From Bacteroides sp. (lineage in GTDB: Bacteria > Bacteroidota > Bacteroidia > Bacteroidales > P3): a stretch of 64,000 nucleotides of DNA. Shown piece after piece: positions 1 to 8,082 of this stretch. The stretch spans positions 310,001-374,000 of the forward strand of contig JAMPIH010000001.1 of the NCBI GenBank assembly GCA_023662825.1, given 5' to 3'. Numbering within the stretch: position 1 is the first letter of the stretch; every line of letters begins with the position of its first letter. Position numbers and translations under genes: made by a program. The notes beneath the pieces were generated by a model that saw only the letters and a list, made by a program, of their open reading frames with translations, was not told the origin of the DNA and did not search any database.

Positions 1-1275
1 CTTGAACTGTCCGGTAACCTGCAGGAATTTCGCCACCTTTTCTTCTAATACAGCGGGGTTGTAGCGGTCAGCGTTCCGCTTGATTTCGAAAAAACACGCC
101 TCCCGGGTCAGTTCGTTTTCGGCAATCAGGTCGATTTCGTTCTCTCCCTTGCGATTCCACCAACCACCTATGCGTGTGTATTTTCCGCTTTCCGCCAGCA
201 CCTGTCTGAAATACCTTTCCAGCATCAGGCCGCTGAAAGTCTCGTAGTCGCGGTTTACTAAGGTCTTCAAGGCATCGAAGGCCTCTATCTCCAACATGTA
301 GCCGTATTTGTAGATGAAGCGGAACCAAAACGTAAGGAAGTTGTCTTTCAGCACGTAGCGCATGTTCTTGTTCGAATTCTTCTCGAACAAGGGCTGTTTC
401 TTCCCTATCAGTTCGTATTCGGTTTCCAGCCGGGTCAGGTAGCCGCCGGTTTCCCGCCCCACGGCGTTTTCTATTTCCGCACGGCTGTTCTTGCCTTGCG
501 CGATGGCGGAGAGTATCGAGAAATAAATGCCGTATTCCCGCCCGAACTCTTCCACCAGCATAGCCTTGCCCTCTCCTGTAAAAACCGAATCGGGACGGAG
601 AATCTGACGGATCATCTTAGCCTTGGTGGTGGCGCCGGCATCCATCAACAGCTGCACATACTTGGCCACCCCGCCCGTAAACGAGTAGAGAGCCAGCAGG
701 TCTTCGGGCGTATAGGTTCCGTTGTGGCTTTTAAGAATCTCTTTCAAGACCGAGGGCGTAAAGGGGCGTATGCTCATAAAACGGGTCTGCCGGTTATACA
801 GGGGCTCTTTGCCGTCCATAAAGATCCGGCTCATCATGGAATGAACCGAACCGCACACAATCAGGTTGACATGCGCCCGGGTATGATACAGGTCCCAAAG
901 ACGCTGCATGTCGCCGTACACGGATTTATTCACACGGTAAAACTCCTGGAATTCATCGATAAAAAGCGTAAGCGGATGGGAAACGGACCATTTCAGCAGG
1001 AATTCGAAGACTTCGGCGAAGTTTTGGGCTTTTCCTATCGTGGGCACCCCTAACTTCCCGGAGATTTCCGCCTGATAGGTCTCGCAAAGTTCGCTTTCGG
1101 TCTTCCGGCTCACGAAGAAATAGAGGAAGGGCATGTCTTCGTAGGCCTTCCAAACGAGCGAGGTCTTGCCGATACGCCGCCGCCCCGTAAGGACGGTGAA
1201 CTGGGCCTGCTTTTGCACCTGCTTGCGGATTTCCCGCAACAAACGTATTTCCTGTTTTCTGTCAAAAAATTTCAT
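1..1275 (-). CDS. AAA-family ATPase with nuclease-like C-terminus (3' end cut by window edge)
   Basis: The frame is open from an ATG at 1275 to the window edge with no stop, so 425 codons are visible and the C-terminus is missing. The N-terminus has a Walker A motif (GRRRIGKTSL, about residues 31-40) and a Walker B followed by a Q (LTLFIDEFQEF, about 103-113), as in the ATPase_2 / DUF234-type family common in Archaea and Bacteroidetes. The last visible part (EACFFEIKR, then EEKVAKFLQ) resembles the restriction-endonuclease-like tail of that family. Members are usually orphan genes whose substrate is unknown. It has its own promoter and a repeat-rich leader. Family assignment is fairly secure; function is not known. 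Confidence 0.85.
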   Translation of the reverse strand, partial: MKFFDRKQEIRLLREIRKQVQKQAQFTVLTGRRRIGKTSLVWKAYEDMPFLYFFVSRKTESELCETYQAEISGKLGVPTIGKAQNFAEVFEFLLKWSVSHPLTLFIDEFQEFYRVNKSVYGDMQRLWDLYHTRAHVNLIVCGSVHSMMSRIFMDGKEPLYNRQTRFMSIRPFTPSVLKEILKSHNGTYTPEDLLALYSFTGGVAKYVQLLMDAGATTKAKMIRQILRPDSVFTGEGKAMLVEEFGREYGIYFSILSAIAQGKNSRAEIENAVGRETGGYLTRLETEYELIGKKQPLFEKNSNKNMRYVLKDNFLTFWFRFIYKYGYMLEIEAFDALKTLVNRDYETFSGLMLERYFRQVLAESGKYTRIGGWWNRKGENEIDLIAENELTREACFFEIKRNADRYNPAVLEEKVAKFLQVTGQFK

Positions 1276-1294
1276 AGGCGTGTCTTGTCAATCA

Positions 1295-1346
1295 TTCCGA
1301 AACAACAGGTTCCGAAACGGTGAGTTCCGAAATGGTGGTTTCGGAA
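1295..1346. repeat. Iterated TTCCGAAA repeat in the ATPase leader
   Basis: TTCCGAAA occurs at 1295-1302, 1310-1317 and 1325-1332, an exact 15-bp period, and is followed by its inverted form TTTCGGAA at 1339-1346. The block lies between the predicted transcription start (about 1343) and the ATG at 1275. In the transcript, the first copy can pair with any one of the three others. Confidence 0.8.
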
Positions 1347-1349
1347 CTG

Positions 1350-1357
1350 CAAATGTA
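1350..1357 (-). promoter_or_regulatory. Promoter -7 box of the ATPase gene
   Basis: On the minus strand this reads TACATTTG followed by CAG, matching the Bacteroidetes TAnnTTTG -7 element. It predicts a leader of about 70 nt. Confidence 0.6.
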
Positions 1358-1386
1358 GTGAAAAAAACATAAAAACGCATCCCACA

Positions 1387-1411
1387 ATTACGAAATCAGT
1401 GATTTCGCAAT
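1387..1411. repeat. Inverted repeat upstream of the ATPase promoter
   Basis: CGAAATC / GATTTCG arms around AGT, extended by ATT/AAT across one mismatch. It lies 30 bp upstream of the ATPase -7 box, so it could be an operator; nothing else identifies it. Confidence 0.4.
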
Positions 1412-1496
1412 CATCTCCGGCTTGTCCATGCCGCAGAAGCATGAAGTTGTTTCCCAAATTCAATCTTTTTAGTTTTTGAAATCGAGTGATTTGTAT

Positions 1497-1504
1497 TAAT
1501 TTTG
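1497..1504 (+). promoter_or_regulatory. Promoter -7 box of the small lipoprotein gene
   Basis: TAATTTTG, with TTTTTG at 1473-1478 as a plausible -33 element. It rules out the upstream ATG at 1502 as the start, because that codon lies inside the box. Confidence 0.6.
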
Positions 1505-1573
1505 TGGATAACCTGGTTTTGGGCGCATGGGGCGGTCGGGATTCGGGTTGAAATCAAACAAAAGACAATGATA

Positions 1574-2005
1574 ATGGAAAAACGTAACTTATTGATGATT
1601 TGGGCGGAGCGTGTGTTCTTCGCACTGGCATTGGCGGGCACCGCCGGATTGATGTTACCCGCGTGCGAGAAAGAGAAGGATAAACCAATATACCGTGCCC
1701 CGTATGAGAAGGAATTGTTTTTTAAGCAGGGTAAGATGGATTCTGTTCAGGAACCTGTTGTTAAAAAATATGTAGATGATACCGCGTGCAAGCATATATA
1801 TATGGTTGTAGAATCCGATAATAATTACACAGCATATGACGCAGAAGATATTAATATAATAAAAACACAGCTTCAACGCAGAATAGATATTTCCAACAAA
1901 GTCTCAGGTCGTGGTGATTTTCATTTTAGACCGAATACAGCCAGTGTAAATGATAGTTTGTGGTTTGTACAAAATGGCTGGACCGTTCGTCAAAAACAGT
2001 ATTAA
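1574..2005 (+). CDS. Small secreted lipoprotein, function unknown
   Basis: A 143-residue protein with a long hydrophobic signal (about residues 8-28) and a lipobox LPAC ending at Cys31, followed by a charged EKEKDK stretch. This is typical of a Bacteroidetes outer-envelope lipoprotein. I recognise no domain in the mature part; a run near the middle is rich in Asp, Asn and Tyr. The start is ATG 1574 (or ATG 1568, two codons upstream), because the longer frame begins inside the promoter. It is a single-gene unit with its own promoter and a good terminator. Composition from about 1730 to 1960 is AT-richer than the downstream genes, which may mean it was acquired. Confidence 0.65.
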   Translation: MEKRNLLMIWAERVFFALALAGTAGLMLPACEKEKDKPIYRAPYEKELFFKQGKMDSVQEPVVKKYVDDTACKHIYMVVESDNNYTAYDAEDINIIKTQLQRRIDISNKVSGRGDFHFRPNTASVNDSLWFVQNGWTVRQKQY

Positions 2006-2012
2006 TAAACAT

Positions 2013-2034
2013 ACCCCGCAAACGCGGGGTTTTT
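2013..2034 (+). terminator. Rho-independent terminator after the small lipoprotein
   Basis: Stem ACCCCGC / GCGGGGT with a 4-nt loop, followed directly by TTTT. Confidence 0.85.
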
Positions 2035-2047
2035 CGTATCATCACCT

Positions 2048-2089
2048 TTTGAGCCTCCAAGCAAAATAATTTGAGCCTTTGAGCAAAAT
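2048..2089 (+). promoter_or_regulatory. Two 20-bp direct repeats upstream of the aldo/keto reductase promoter
   Basis: Copies at 2048-2067 and 2070-2089 match at 17 of 20 positions and share TTTGAGCCT and AGCAAAAT. The 22-bp period is about two helical turns, and the second copy ends 19 bp before the -7 box. This fits a tandem activator site such as those used by AraC-type regulators (inference). Confidence 0.55.
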
Positions 2090-2108
2090 CCATCTGCCTG
2101 GGGCGTTC

Positions 2109-2116
2109 TATTTTTG
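2109..2116 (+). promoter_or_regulatory. Promoter -7 box of the aldo/keto reductase gene
   Basis: TATTTTTG followed by CAG, 27 bp upstream of the ATG at 2143. Confidence 0.6.
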
Positions 2117-2142
2117 CAGCGTGAAATCAACACGGCTTGGAG

Positions 2143-3291
<1,149 letters not shown>

Positions 3292-3305
3292 ACCTCCTTG
3301 ATTTC

Positions 3306-3326
3306 GGTAACACAATCCGTAATCCG
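3306..3326 (+). promoter_or_regulatory. Shared 21-bp upstream element, copy 1
   Basis: Contains CACAATCCGTAATCCG and is identical over 21 bp to 4155-4175. Its 3' end lies 27 bp before the TA of the flavodoxin-gene -7 box, almost the same offset as in copy 2 (28 bp). AATCCG is itself repeated in tandem inside it, as in a two-subunit activator site. Confidence 0.65.
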
Positions 3327-3352
3327 GGTATTCCCCAACGTATTGCACGTGT

Positions 3353-3360
3353 TACTTTTG
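3353..3360 (+). promoter_or_regulatory. Promoter -7 box of the flavodoxin-like lipoprotein gene
   Basis: TACTTTTG followed by CAC. The predicted start at about 3366 lies downstream of every in-frame ATG of this reading frame, which forces a non-ATG start. Confidence 0.6.
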
Positions 3361-3387
3361 CACACAAACATCAAAGACAAGACGACC

Positions 3388-4143
3388 ATAAAAAAACTAC
3401 TGTATTTGCTGCTCGTATTAGGGCTGGCCACAGGTTTCACCACCGCTTGCGAAAAGGAAGACCCGGAACCCGAACCTCCTCAGACGGAAGTTCCCGATAC
3501 GCCTGGCAACGAGGAGAACGACGACAACACCGACAACGAGGGCAACGAGAACGAGGGCAACGAAGACGAAAACGAGGATGAGGACAACACCGGCAACGAA
3601 GATCCCGAGGAACCGACCCCTGCCGCCGGAAAAACTTTGATCGTTTACTACAGCTTCACCAACAACATCCACACCGTCGCCACCGACCTCAACACGCAGA
3701 TCGAGGCCGACATTCTCCGCGTGGAACCCAAGGAAAAGGGCGTGGACTACGCCGCCAACAACTACGCCATCGGCAGTGCGTGGATCGGCAAGATACGCGA
3801 AAACCCGGACGATCCTGCCTCCTATCCGGAAATCGACGAGGTGCAGGTGAACTTAGAAGACTACAGCACCGTATTCGTGGCCGCACCGCTTTGGTGGAGC
3901 CAGATGGCCGCTCCGATGCAGACCTTCCTCTTCCAATACGGAAATCAATTGGCCGGAAGGAAGATAGGCCTTATCGTATCCAGCGCCAGCAGCAGCATCA
4001 GCGGCGTGGAATCCGATGCGCACCGGCTCATTCCCGAAGGCGATTTCATGACGCCGAGCCTTTGGATCCGTTCCTCCCAGACCTCCAACTGCCACAGCCT
4101 GCTTGAAAGCTGGCTGGTTCAAATCGGCTTCACCGCCGAGTAA
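3388..4143 (+). CDS. Flavodoxin-like lipoprotein with acidic linker (probable ATA start)
   Basis: About 251 residues: signal peptide, lipobox ending at Cys21 (FTTAC), then a linker of roughly 50 residues made almost only of Glu, Asp, Asn, Gly and Pro, then a flavodoxin fold beginning at KTLIVYYSFTNN, with later strands VFVAAPLWWSQMAAP and KIGLIVSS. Flavodoxin-type lipoproteins bind FMN and may pass electrons to periplasmic partners such as the neighbouring reductase (inference). The promoter at 3353-3360 lies downstream of the frame's only upstream ATG. The codon where a lipoprotein should begin is ATA at 3388, followed by AAA AAA CTA; the next gene has ATG AAA at the same distance from its promoter. 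An ATG-to-ATA mutation, true ATA initiation or a base error are all possible. Confidence 0.75.
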   Translation: MKKLLYLLLVLGLATGFTTACEKEDPEPEPPQTEVPDTPGNEENDDNTDNEGNENEGNEDENEDEDNTGNEDPEEPTPAAGKTLIVYYSFTNNIHTVATDLNTQIEADILRVEPKEKGVDYAANNYAIGSAWIGKIRENPDDPASYPEIDEVQVNLEDYSTVFVAAPLWWSQMAAPMQTFLFQYGNQLAGRKIGLIVSSASSSISGVESDAHRLIPEGDFMTPSLWIRSSQTSNCHSLLESWLVQIGFTAE

Positions 4144-4154
4144 TCCGTAATTTT

Positions 4155-4175
4155 GGTAACACAATCCGTAATCCG
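4155..4175 (+). promoter_or_regulatory. Shared 21-bp upstream element, copy 2
   Basis: Identical to 3306-3326. Its 3' end lies 28 bp before the TA of the -7 box. Additional ATCCG copies flank it (4143-4147 and 4181-4185). Confidence 0.65.
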
Positions 4176-4202
4176 TTTATATCCGGATTCCGGGCGGCTC
4201 CT

Positions 4203-4210
4203 TACCTTTG
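4203..4210 (+). promoter_or_regulatory. Promoter -7 box of the CMD-cupin gene
   Basis: TACCTTTG, 27 bp upstream of the ATG at 4237. Confidence 0.6.
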
Positions 4211-4236
4211 CTCACGAAAATCAAAAACGAAAAGCG

Positions 4237-5061
4237 ATGAAACGATATTTTTTTTGCCTCCTATTGATAACCGCATTCTTAAACCTTAACGCCATGGCAC
4301 AGGAAAAAATTGTTCAGACCGCCGGACGTACGCAATTGGGCGAGTTCGCCCCCGAGTTCGCGCACCTTAACGATGATATTCTCTTCGGCGAAGTGTGGAG
4401 CCGCAACGATCTGCTCTCCCTGCGCGACCGCAGCCTCGTCACCGTTACCGCGCTCATCAGCCAGGGCATCACCGATGCCTCGCTCGTGCACCATCTGCAG
4501 ACGGCCAGGAAGTACGGCATCTCGCGCACCGAGATTGCCGAAATCATCACGCACATCGCCTTCTACGCCGGCTGGCCCAAGGCTTGGGCGGCTTTCCGCC
4601 TGGCCACGGAGGTGTGGGCGGAAGACCTGCAGGGCGAGGATGCCAAGGCCGCCTTTCAACGCAGCATGATCTTCCCCATCGGCGAGCCCAACACGGCCTA
4701 CGCCAAGTACTTTATCGGCAACAGCTATCTGGCGCGCATCTCCACCGAGCAGGTGGCGTTCGCGAACGTGACCTTTGAACCGCGCTGCCGCAACAACTGG
4801 CACATCCACCGCGCCACCAAGGGAGGCGGACAGGTGCTGGTGGGCGTGGCCGGACGCGGCTGGTATCAGGAAGAGGGCAAGCCGGCGCAGGAAATCCTGC
4901 CGGGCACGGTGATCCACATTCCGGCCAACGTGAAGCACTGGCACGGGGCGGCCGCCGACAGCTGGTTCGCGCACCTCTCCTTCGAGATTCCGGGCGAAAA
5001 GACTTCCAACGAATGGCTGGAGCCTGTTTCGGACGAGGAGTACGACAGGTTGGGGAAATAG
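4237..5061 (+). CDS. Exported carboxymuconolactone decarboxylase-cupin protein
   Basis: A 274-residue protein with a signal peptide (MKRYFF start, cleavage near NAMA-QEK). Residues about 45-125 form a carboxymuconolactone decarboxylase / AhpD-type helical domain (LVTVTALISQGI; GISRTEIAEIITHIAFYAGWPKA) without the CxxC pair of true AhpD peroxidase partners. Residues about 175-265 form a cupin barrel with likely metal ligands in WHIHRA and KHWHGAA. Such fusions are annotated in Bacteroidetes next to aldo/keto reductases and flavodoxins; the substrate is unknown. ATG 4237 is chosen because it follows the promoter and gives a complete signal peptide. The shared 21-bp element suggests control together with the flavodoxin-like gene. 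Confidence 0.9.
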   Translation: MKRYFFCLLLITAFLNLNAMAQEKIVQTAGRTQLGEFAPEFAHLNDDILFGEVWSRNDLLSLRDRSLVTVTALISQGITDASLVHHLQTARKYGISRTEIAEIITHIAFYAGWPKAWAAFRLATEVWAEDLQGEDAKAAFQRSMIFPIGEPNTAYAKYFIGNSYLARISTEQVAFANVTFEPRCRNNWHIHRATKGGGQVLVGVAGRGWYQEEGKPAQEILPGTVIHIPANVKHWHGAAADSWFAHLSFEIPGEKTSNEWLEPVSDEEYDRLGK

Positions 5062-5084
5062 ACACCGACACAAAACCTTCCAAA

Positions 5085-5119
5085 CAAAAAAATCGGCCCG
5101 GTTCGGACCGATTTTTTTT
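5085..5119 (+). terminator. Rho-independent terminator after the CMD-cupin gene
   Basis: Stem AATCGG-C-CCG / CGG-A-CCGATT with one mismatch, A-run before and eight T after. Confidence 0.85.
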
Positions 5120-5127
5120 GTTGCACA

Positions 5128-5225
5128 CACCTTCCATGATTATTGAAAGGCCGTTTTTACACCTTTCCAAGATTATAAAAACATCATTTTTGCACGTTTT
5201 CAAGATTATTAAGCATATTTAATAT
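5128..5225. repeat. Three degenerate tandem repeats of 32-33 bp
   Basis: Units at 5128-5159, 5160-5192 and 5193-5225 share CAC.TT.CA.GATTAT, and the first two also end in TTTTT. The region is strongly AT-rich and lies between the terminator of the CMD-cupin gene and the 3' end of the DUF3109 gene, so it is not an obvious promoter for either. Confidence 0.6.
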
Positions 5226-5266
5226 ATAATAACCTTACAATCAATATAATAAGTAAAGGAGATGTA

Positions 5267-5845
5267 TTACTTTCCCTCGAAGACCCCTTTATAGACGGCC
5301 TCGGCCTCTTGGTACCATTCCTCGCCGTAGTATTCGGTGAGCGGGTCTTTCAGGAAGCGGAACACGGGAATCTTCTTGCGGCGGCCGGCTACCTCCGCGT
5401 CGCGGCAGATGCTCCAGTGAAAGTAGTTCACCGCATCGTATTCGGGATAGTGCTGCACCCGTATCGGGAACAGATAGCACGATATGGGCTTGCGGAAAGG
5501 AATCCTGCCCTCGCGGAAAGCCTTCTCCACCGCGCAGTACGCGATGCCGCCCTCCCCGTAGGTAAGGTACACGCAGTCGCGGCCGTTTATGATGGGCGTC
5601 ACCAGACTGCCGTCGGGCGGATAGACCTCCGAAAAACCCTTCGTTTCCACGATCTCGCGCGCCTTTTCGCACATATACTCGCGGTAGGCCGGATAGTACT
5701 TTTCCAGCAGCTTGTGCTCGTCTTTCTCGAGCGGCGCCCCGGCATCCCCCTCTATGCAGCAGCAACCCTTGCATTTGTTCAGGTTGCAGCAGAAGTGTTC
5801 GGTAAAGACCTCGTCCGAAATCAAGGTGTTCTGAATGGCAATCAT
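5267..5845 (-). CDS. DUF3109 family cysteine-rich protein
   Basis: A 192-residue protein of the DUF3109 family, widespread in Bacteroidetes and distantly like the YkgJ-type zinc- or iron-chelating proteins. The N-terminus holds the cysteine cluster (FCCNLNKCKGCCCIEGDAG, about residues 18-36); further conserved Cys are in GRDCVYL, IAYCAVE and ISCYLFP, suggesting a bound metal or Fe-S cluster. No enzymatic role is established. It is the last gene of a minus-strand run that also holds riboflavin kinase and SppA, 11 bp after the kinase gene, so co-transcription is likely. Confidence 0.85.
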   Translation of the reverse strand: MIAIQNTLISDEVFTEHFCCNLNKCKGCCCIEGDAGAPLEKDEHKLLEKYYPAYREYMCEKAREIVETKGFSEVYPPDGSLVTPIINGRDCVYLTYGEGGIAYCAVEKAFREGRIPFRKPISCYLFPIRVQHYPEYDAVNYFHWSICRDAEVAGRRKKIPVFRFLKDPLTEYYGEEWYQEAEAVYKGVFEGK

Positions 5846-5856
5846 AGGCCGTATTT

Positions 5857-6237
5857 CTATCTGGCTCCAAGCAGCTTCCGCACCGAAAGCCTGTCTTGTT
5901 CCAACTGTGCTTTAAGGGTTTCCAGAGAGTCGAACTTCCGTTCGCCCCGTATGAACTCAACAATCTCCACGCGCAAGTCCTGCCCGTAGAGGTCGCCGCC
6001 GAAATCGAGCAGGTGGATCTCCACGCGCAGTTCCCTGCCGAGGTTTACCGTAGGACGGTTCCCCACATTCATCATTCCCGGATGAACCGTACCGTCGGGC
6101 AAGGTGGCGCGGCAGGCGAAAACACCCGCCGGCACCACTGTCCCGTCCTTTATCTTCAAGTTGGCCGTAGGGAAACCGATGGTGCGTCCCAGACGGTCGC
6201 CCTGAATCACGTTTCCTTCAAAAACCAAACCTTTCAT
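5857..6237 (-). CDS. ribF: Stand-alone riboflavin kinase (RibF C-terminal domain only)
   Basis: 126 residues covering only the riboflavin kinase barrel that normally forms the C-terminal half of bacterial RibF. The nucleotide and metal motif GFPTANL (about residues 21-27) and the catalytic-region sequence LRVEIHLLDF are present, so it should make FMN from riboflavin and ATP. The N-terminal FAD synthetase (adenylyltransferase) half of usual bifunctional RibF (about 300 residues) is absent, and the upstream gene ends only 6 bp away, so it is not simply a split neighbour. FAD synthesis must be encoded elsewhere. The ATG follows a purine-rich GGAACG. Confidence 0.88.
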   Translation of the reverse strand: MKGLVFEGNVIQGDRLGRTIGFPTANLKIKDGTVVPAGVFACRATLPDGTVHPGMMNVGNRPTVNLGRELRVEIHLLDFGGDLYGQDLRVEIVEFIRGERKFDSLETLKAQLEQDRLSVRKLLGAR

Positions 6238-6243
6238 CGTTCC

Positions 6244-8022
6244 TTATTCAAAGACCAACACTTCGGGCATGCGCGCCAGCACCTGCGGTTCGTCCATGCC
6301 GAGCAGTCCGGAGATGTAGGCGTAGGCATCCATGCCGGTCTTGCCGAAATGCCTGTTGATATACGCCTTGGCCGAGCGGGCCTCCATATCGCCCAAGAGT
6401 TCGAAGATCTGCTCGCTCAGGCTCTTTTCCTTGGGATATTCCACCAGGGAGTAATCGCCCAGCTGTGCCAATTCCGCCGCACCCGCAACGGCATCCTGCA
6501 GGCCGCCCAATTCGTCCACCAGACCGATTTCAATCGCGTTGGCACCGCTCCATACACGGCCCTGGCCGATGGAGTCCACCTGAGCCGTGGTCATGCCGCG
6601 ACCCTGCGCCACCTTGCCGATAAAGCCGGCATAGATTTCCTCGATGCTCTGCTGCATCACCGCCGTTTCGTACGCGTTCATCGGGCGGAAAACGCTCCGC
6701 AAGGCCGAGGCGTTCCTGTTGGTGCCCACCTCGTCGATATGGATGCCTATCTTGTCGGTAACCCCCTTCAGGTTGGGAATCACGCCGAACACGCCGATGC
6801 TTCCGGTGAGCGTGGTGGGCTGCGCGTAGATCCTATGCGCCATGCAGGAAATGTAGTAGCCGCCGCTGGCCGCATAGTTGCCGTACGAGGCCACCACCGG
6901 CATCCGTTCGCGCACCTTCATCAGTTCCTGATAGATGATGTCGGAGGTGAGCACGCTGCCGCCAGGCGAGTTCACGCGCAGCACAAGCGCCTTTACGTTC
7001 TTGTCCTTGACGGCCTTCTTAATCTGTTCGGCCAAGTCGGTGCCGATGTTGTCGGAGGAACCTTCGCCGCCCACGATCTCGCCTTCGGCATAGACAACGG
7101 CAATCTTGTCCTGGGCCTTGACGGCCTTAACCGTCTTGGCGTAGTCGGCCAAGGCGATCCGTTCCACCTTCACGCTGTCGGCAAGGCCGGAACGCAGCGA
7201 AAGCAGGTTTTCCTCCACCATGCTCACGGGCACCAAGGCGTCCACCAGCCCCGACTTCAACGAACCGTTGGCGGTGAAGCCGTCGAGCCTGTCGGCAATC
7301 TCGTTGAGGCGAACCACGCTCAAGTTACGCGACGAGGCCACGTCTGCAAGCACCTTATTCCACATGGAGTTGAACAGAACGCTGTACTGCAAGCGGTTGG
7401 CGGCGCTCATATCGTTGCGAAAATAGGGTTCCACCGCGCTCTTGAACTGCCCGTGACGGACAATCTGCATCTCGATGCCCACTTTCTTAAAGAAATCGGC
7501 GAAGAACATCAGCTGGGCGCCCATACCCTGCCATGCCACCGAACCCTGCGGCTGCATGAACACCGAGTCGGCCACCGAGGCCAGATAGTACGCGCTCTGC
7601 GGATAGCCGTCGGCATAGGCGTAGATGAACTTGCCGGCATCCTTGAATTCCTGCAGGGCCGCGCGCAATTCGGTGGCGGCGGCCCAGTTTACCGAACCGC
7701 CGTCGTATTTGATGTAAAGCCCCTTGATGCGGGCGTCGTCCTTGGCCGCGGCAAGGGCGCGCAACATCCCGTTCAGCCCCATGGTCTTCGACAGGCCGGG
7801 CATCGAGAACACGCCCATATTGCTGCTTTCGCTGTGGCTCCGGTCGGAAACGGTCTTGTCGAGGCAGAGCTCCAGCACGCTGTTGTCCTTGACCAACACA
7901 GCCGGTTTGGAACTGCCGGCGAACATGGCGCCGAGCGAGCCTACAAAGACGAAGAACATGACCAGGCACACGATAAGCATGCCCACCACGCTCGCCAAAA
8001 GGTATTTGAAAAACGATTTCAT
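6244..8022 (-). CDS. sppA: Signal peptide peptidase SppA, long (67K) type
   Basis: A 592-residue membrane serine protease that degrades leftover signal peptides. There is one N-terminal membrane helix (about residues 8-30) followed by two tandem S49 domains as in Escherichia coli SppA. The Ser/Lys dyad can be seen: Lys in FKSAVEPYFR of the first half and Ser in YAASGGYYIS of the second; VNSPGGSV is also conserved. It has its own promoter 45 bp upstream of the ATG and is followed 6 bp later by riboflavin kinase. Its length is close to the family norm and it appears intact. Confidence 0.95.
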   Translation of the reverse strand: MKSFFKYLLASVVGMLIVCLVMFFVFVGSLGAMFAGSSKPAVLVKDNSVLELCLDKTVSDRSHSESSNMGVFSMPGLSKTMGLNGMLRALAAAKDDARIKGLYIKYDGGSVNWAAATELRAALQEFKDAGKFIYAYADGYPQSAYYLASVADSVFMQPQGSVAWQGMGAQLMFFADFFKKVGIEMQIVRHGQFKSAVEPYFRNDMSAANRLQYSVLFNSMWNKVLADVASSRNLSVVRLNEIADRLDGFTANGSLKSGLVDALVPVSMVEENLLSLRSGLADSVKVERIALADYAKTVKAVKAQDKIAVVYAEGEIVGGEGSSDNIGTDLAEQIKKAVKDKNVKALVLRVNSPGGSVLTSDIIYQELMKVRERMPVVASYGNYAASGGYYISCMAHRIYAQPTTLTGSIGVFGVIPNLKGVTDKIGIHIDEVGTNRNASALRSVFRPMNAYETAVMQQSIEEIYAGFIGKVAQGRGMTTAQVDSIGQGRVWSGANAIEIGLVDELGGLQDAVAGAAELAQLGDYSLVEYPKEKSLSEQIFELLGDMEARSAKAYINRHFGKTGMDAYAYISGLLGMDEPQVLARMPEVLVFE

Positions 8023-8066
8023 GATTTTTTGATTTGATTGATTTTTATATTAATATTATTGCACTG

Positions 8067-8074
8067 CAAATATA
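8067..8074 (-). promoter_or_regulatory. Promoter -7 box of sppA
   Basis: On the minus strand TATATTTG followed by CAG; predicted leader about 40 nt, AT-rich. Confidence 0.6.
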
Positions 8075-8082
8075 GTGAATTC

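Noticed and set aside
1502-1573. Upstream start of the small lipoprotein
   Set aside because: The ATG at 1502 lies inside the -7 box and would add 24 codons before the signal peptide.
4237-5061. AhpD peroxidase-partner activity for the CMD-cupin protein
   Set aside because: The CxxC pair needed for AhpD activity is absent from the CMD domain.
5896-8037. Long plus-strand open frame of 713 codons
   Set aside because: It is antisense to riboflavin kinase and sppA, is rich in His, Val, Gly and Arg as expected of a GC-rich shadow frame, and matches no family.
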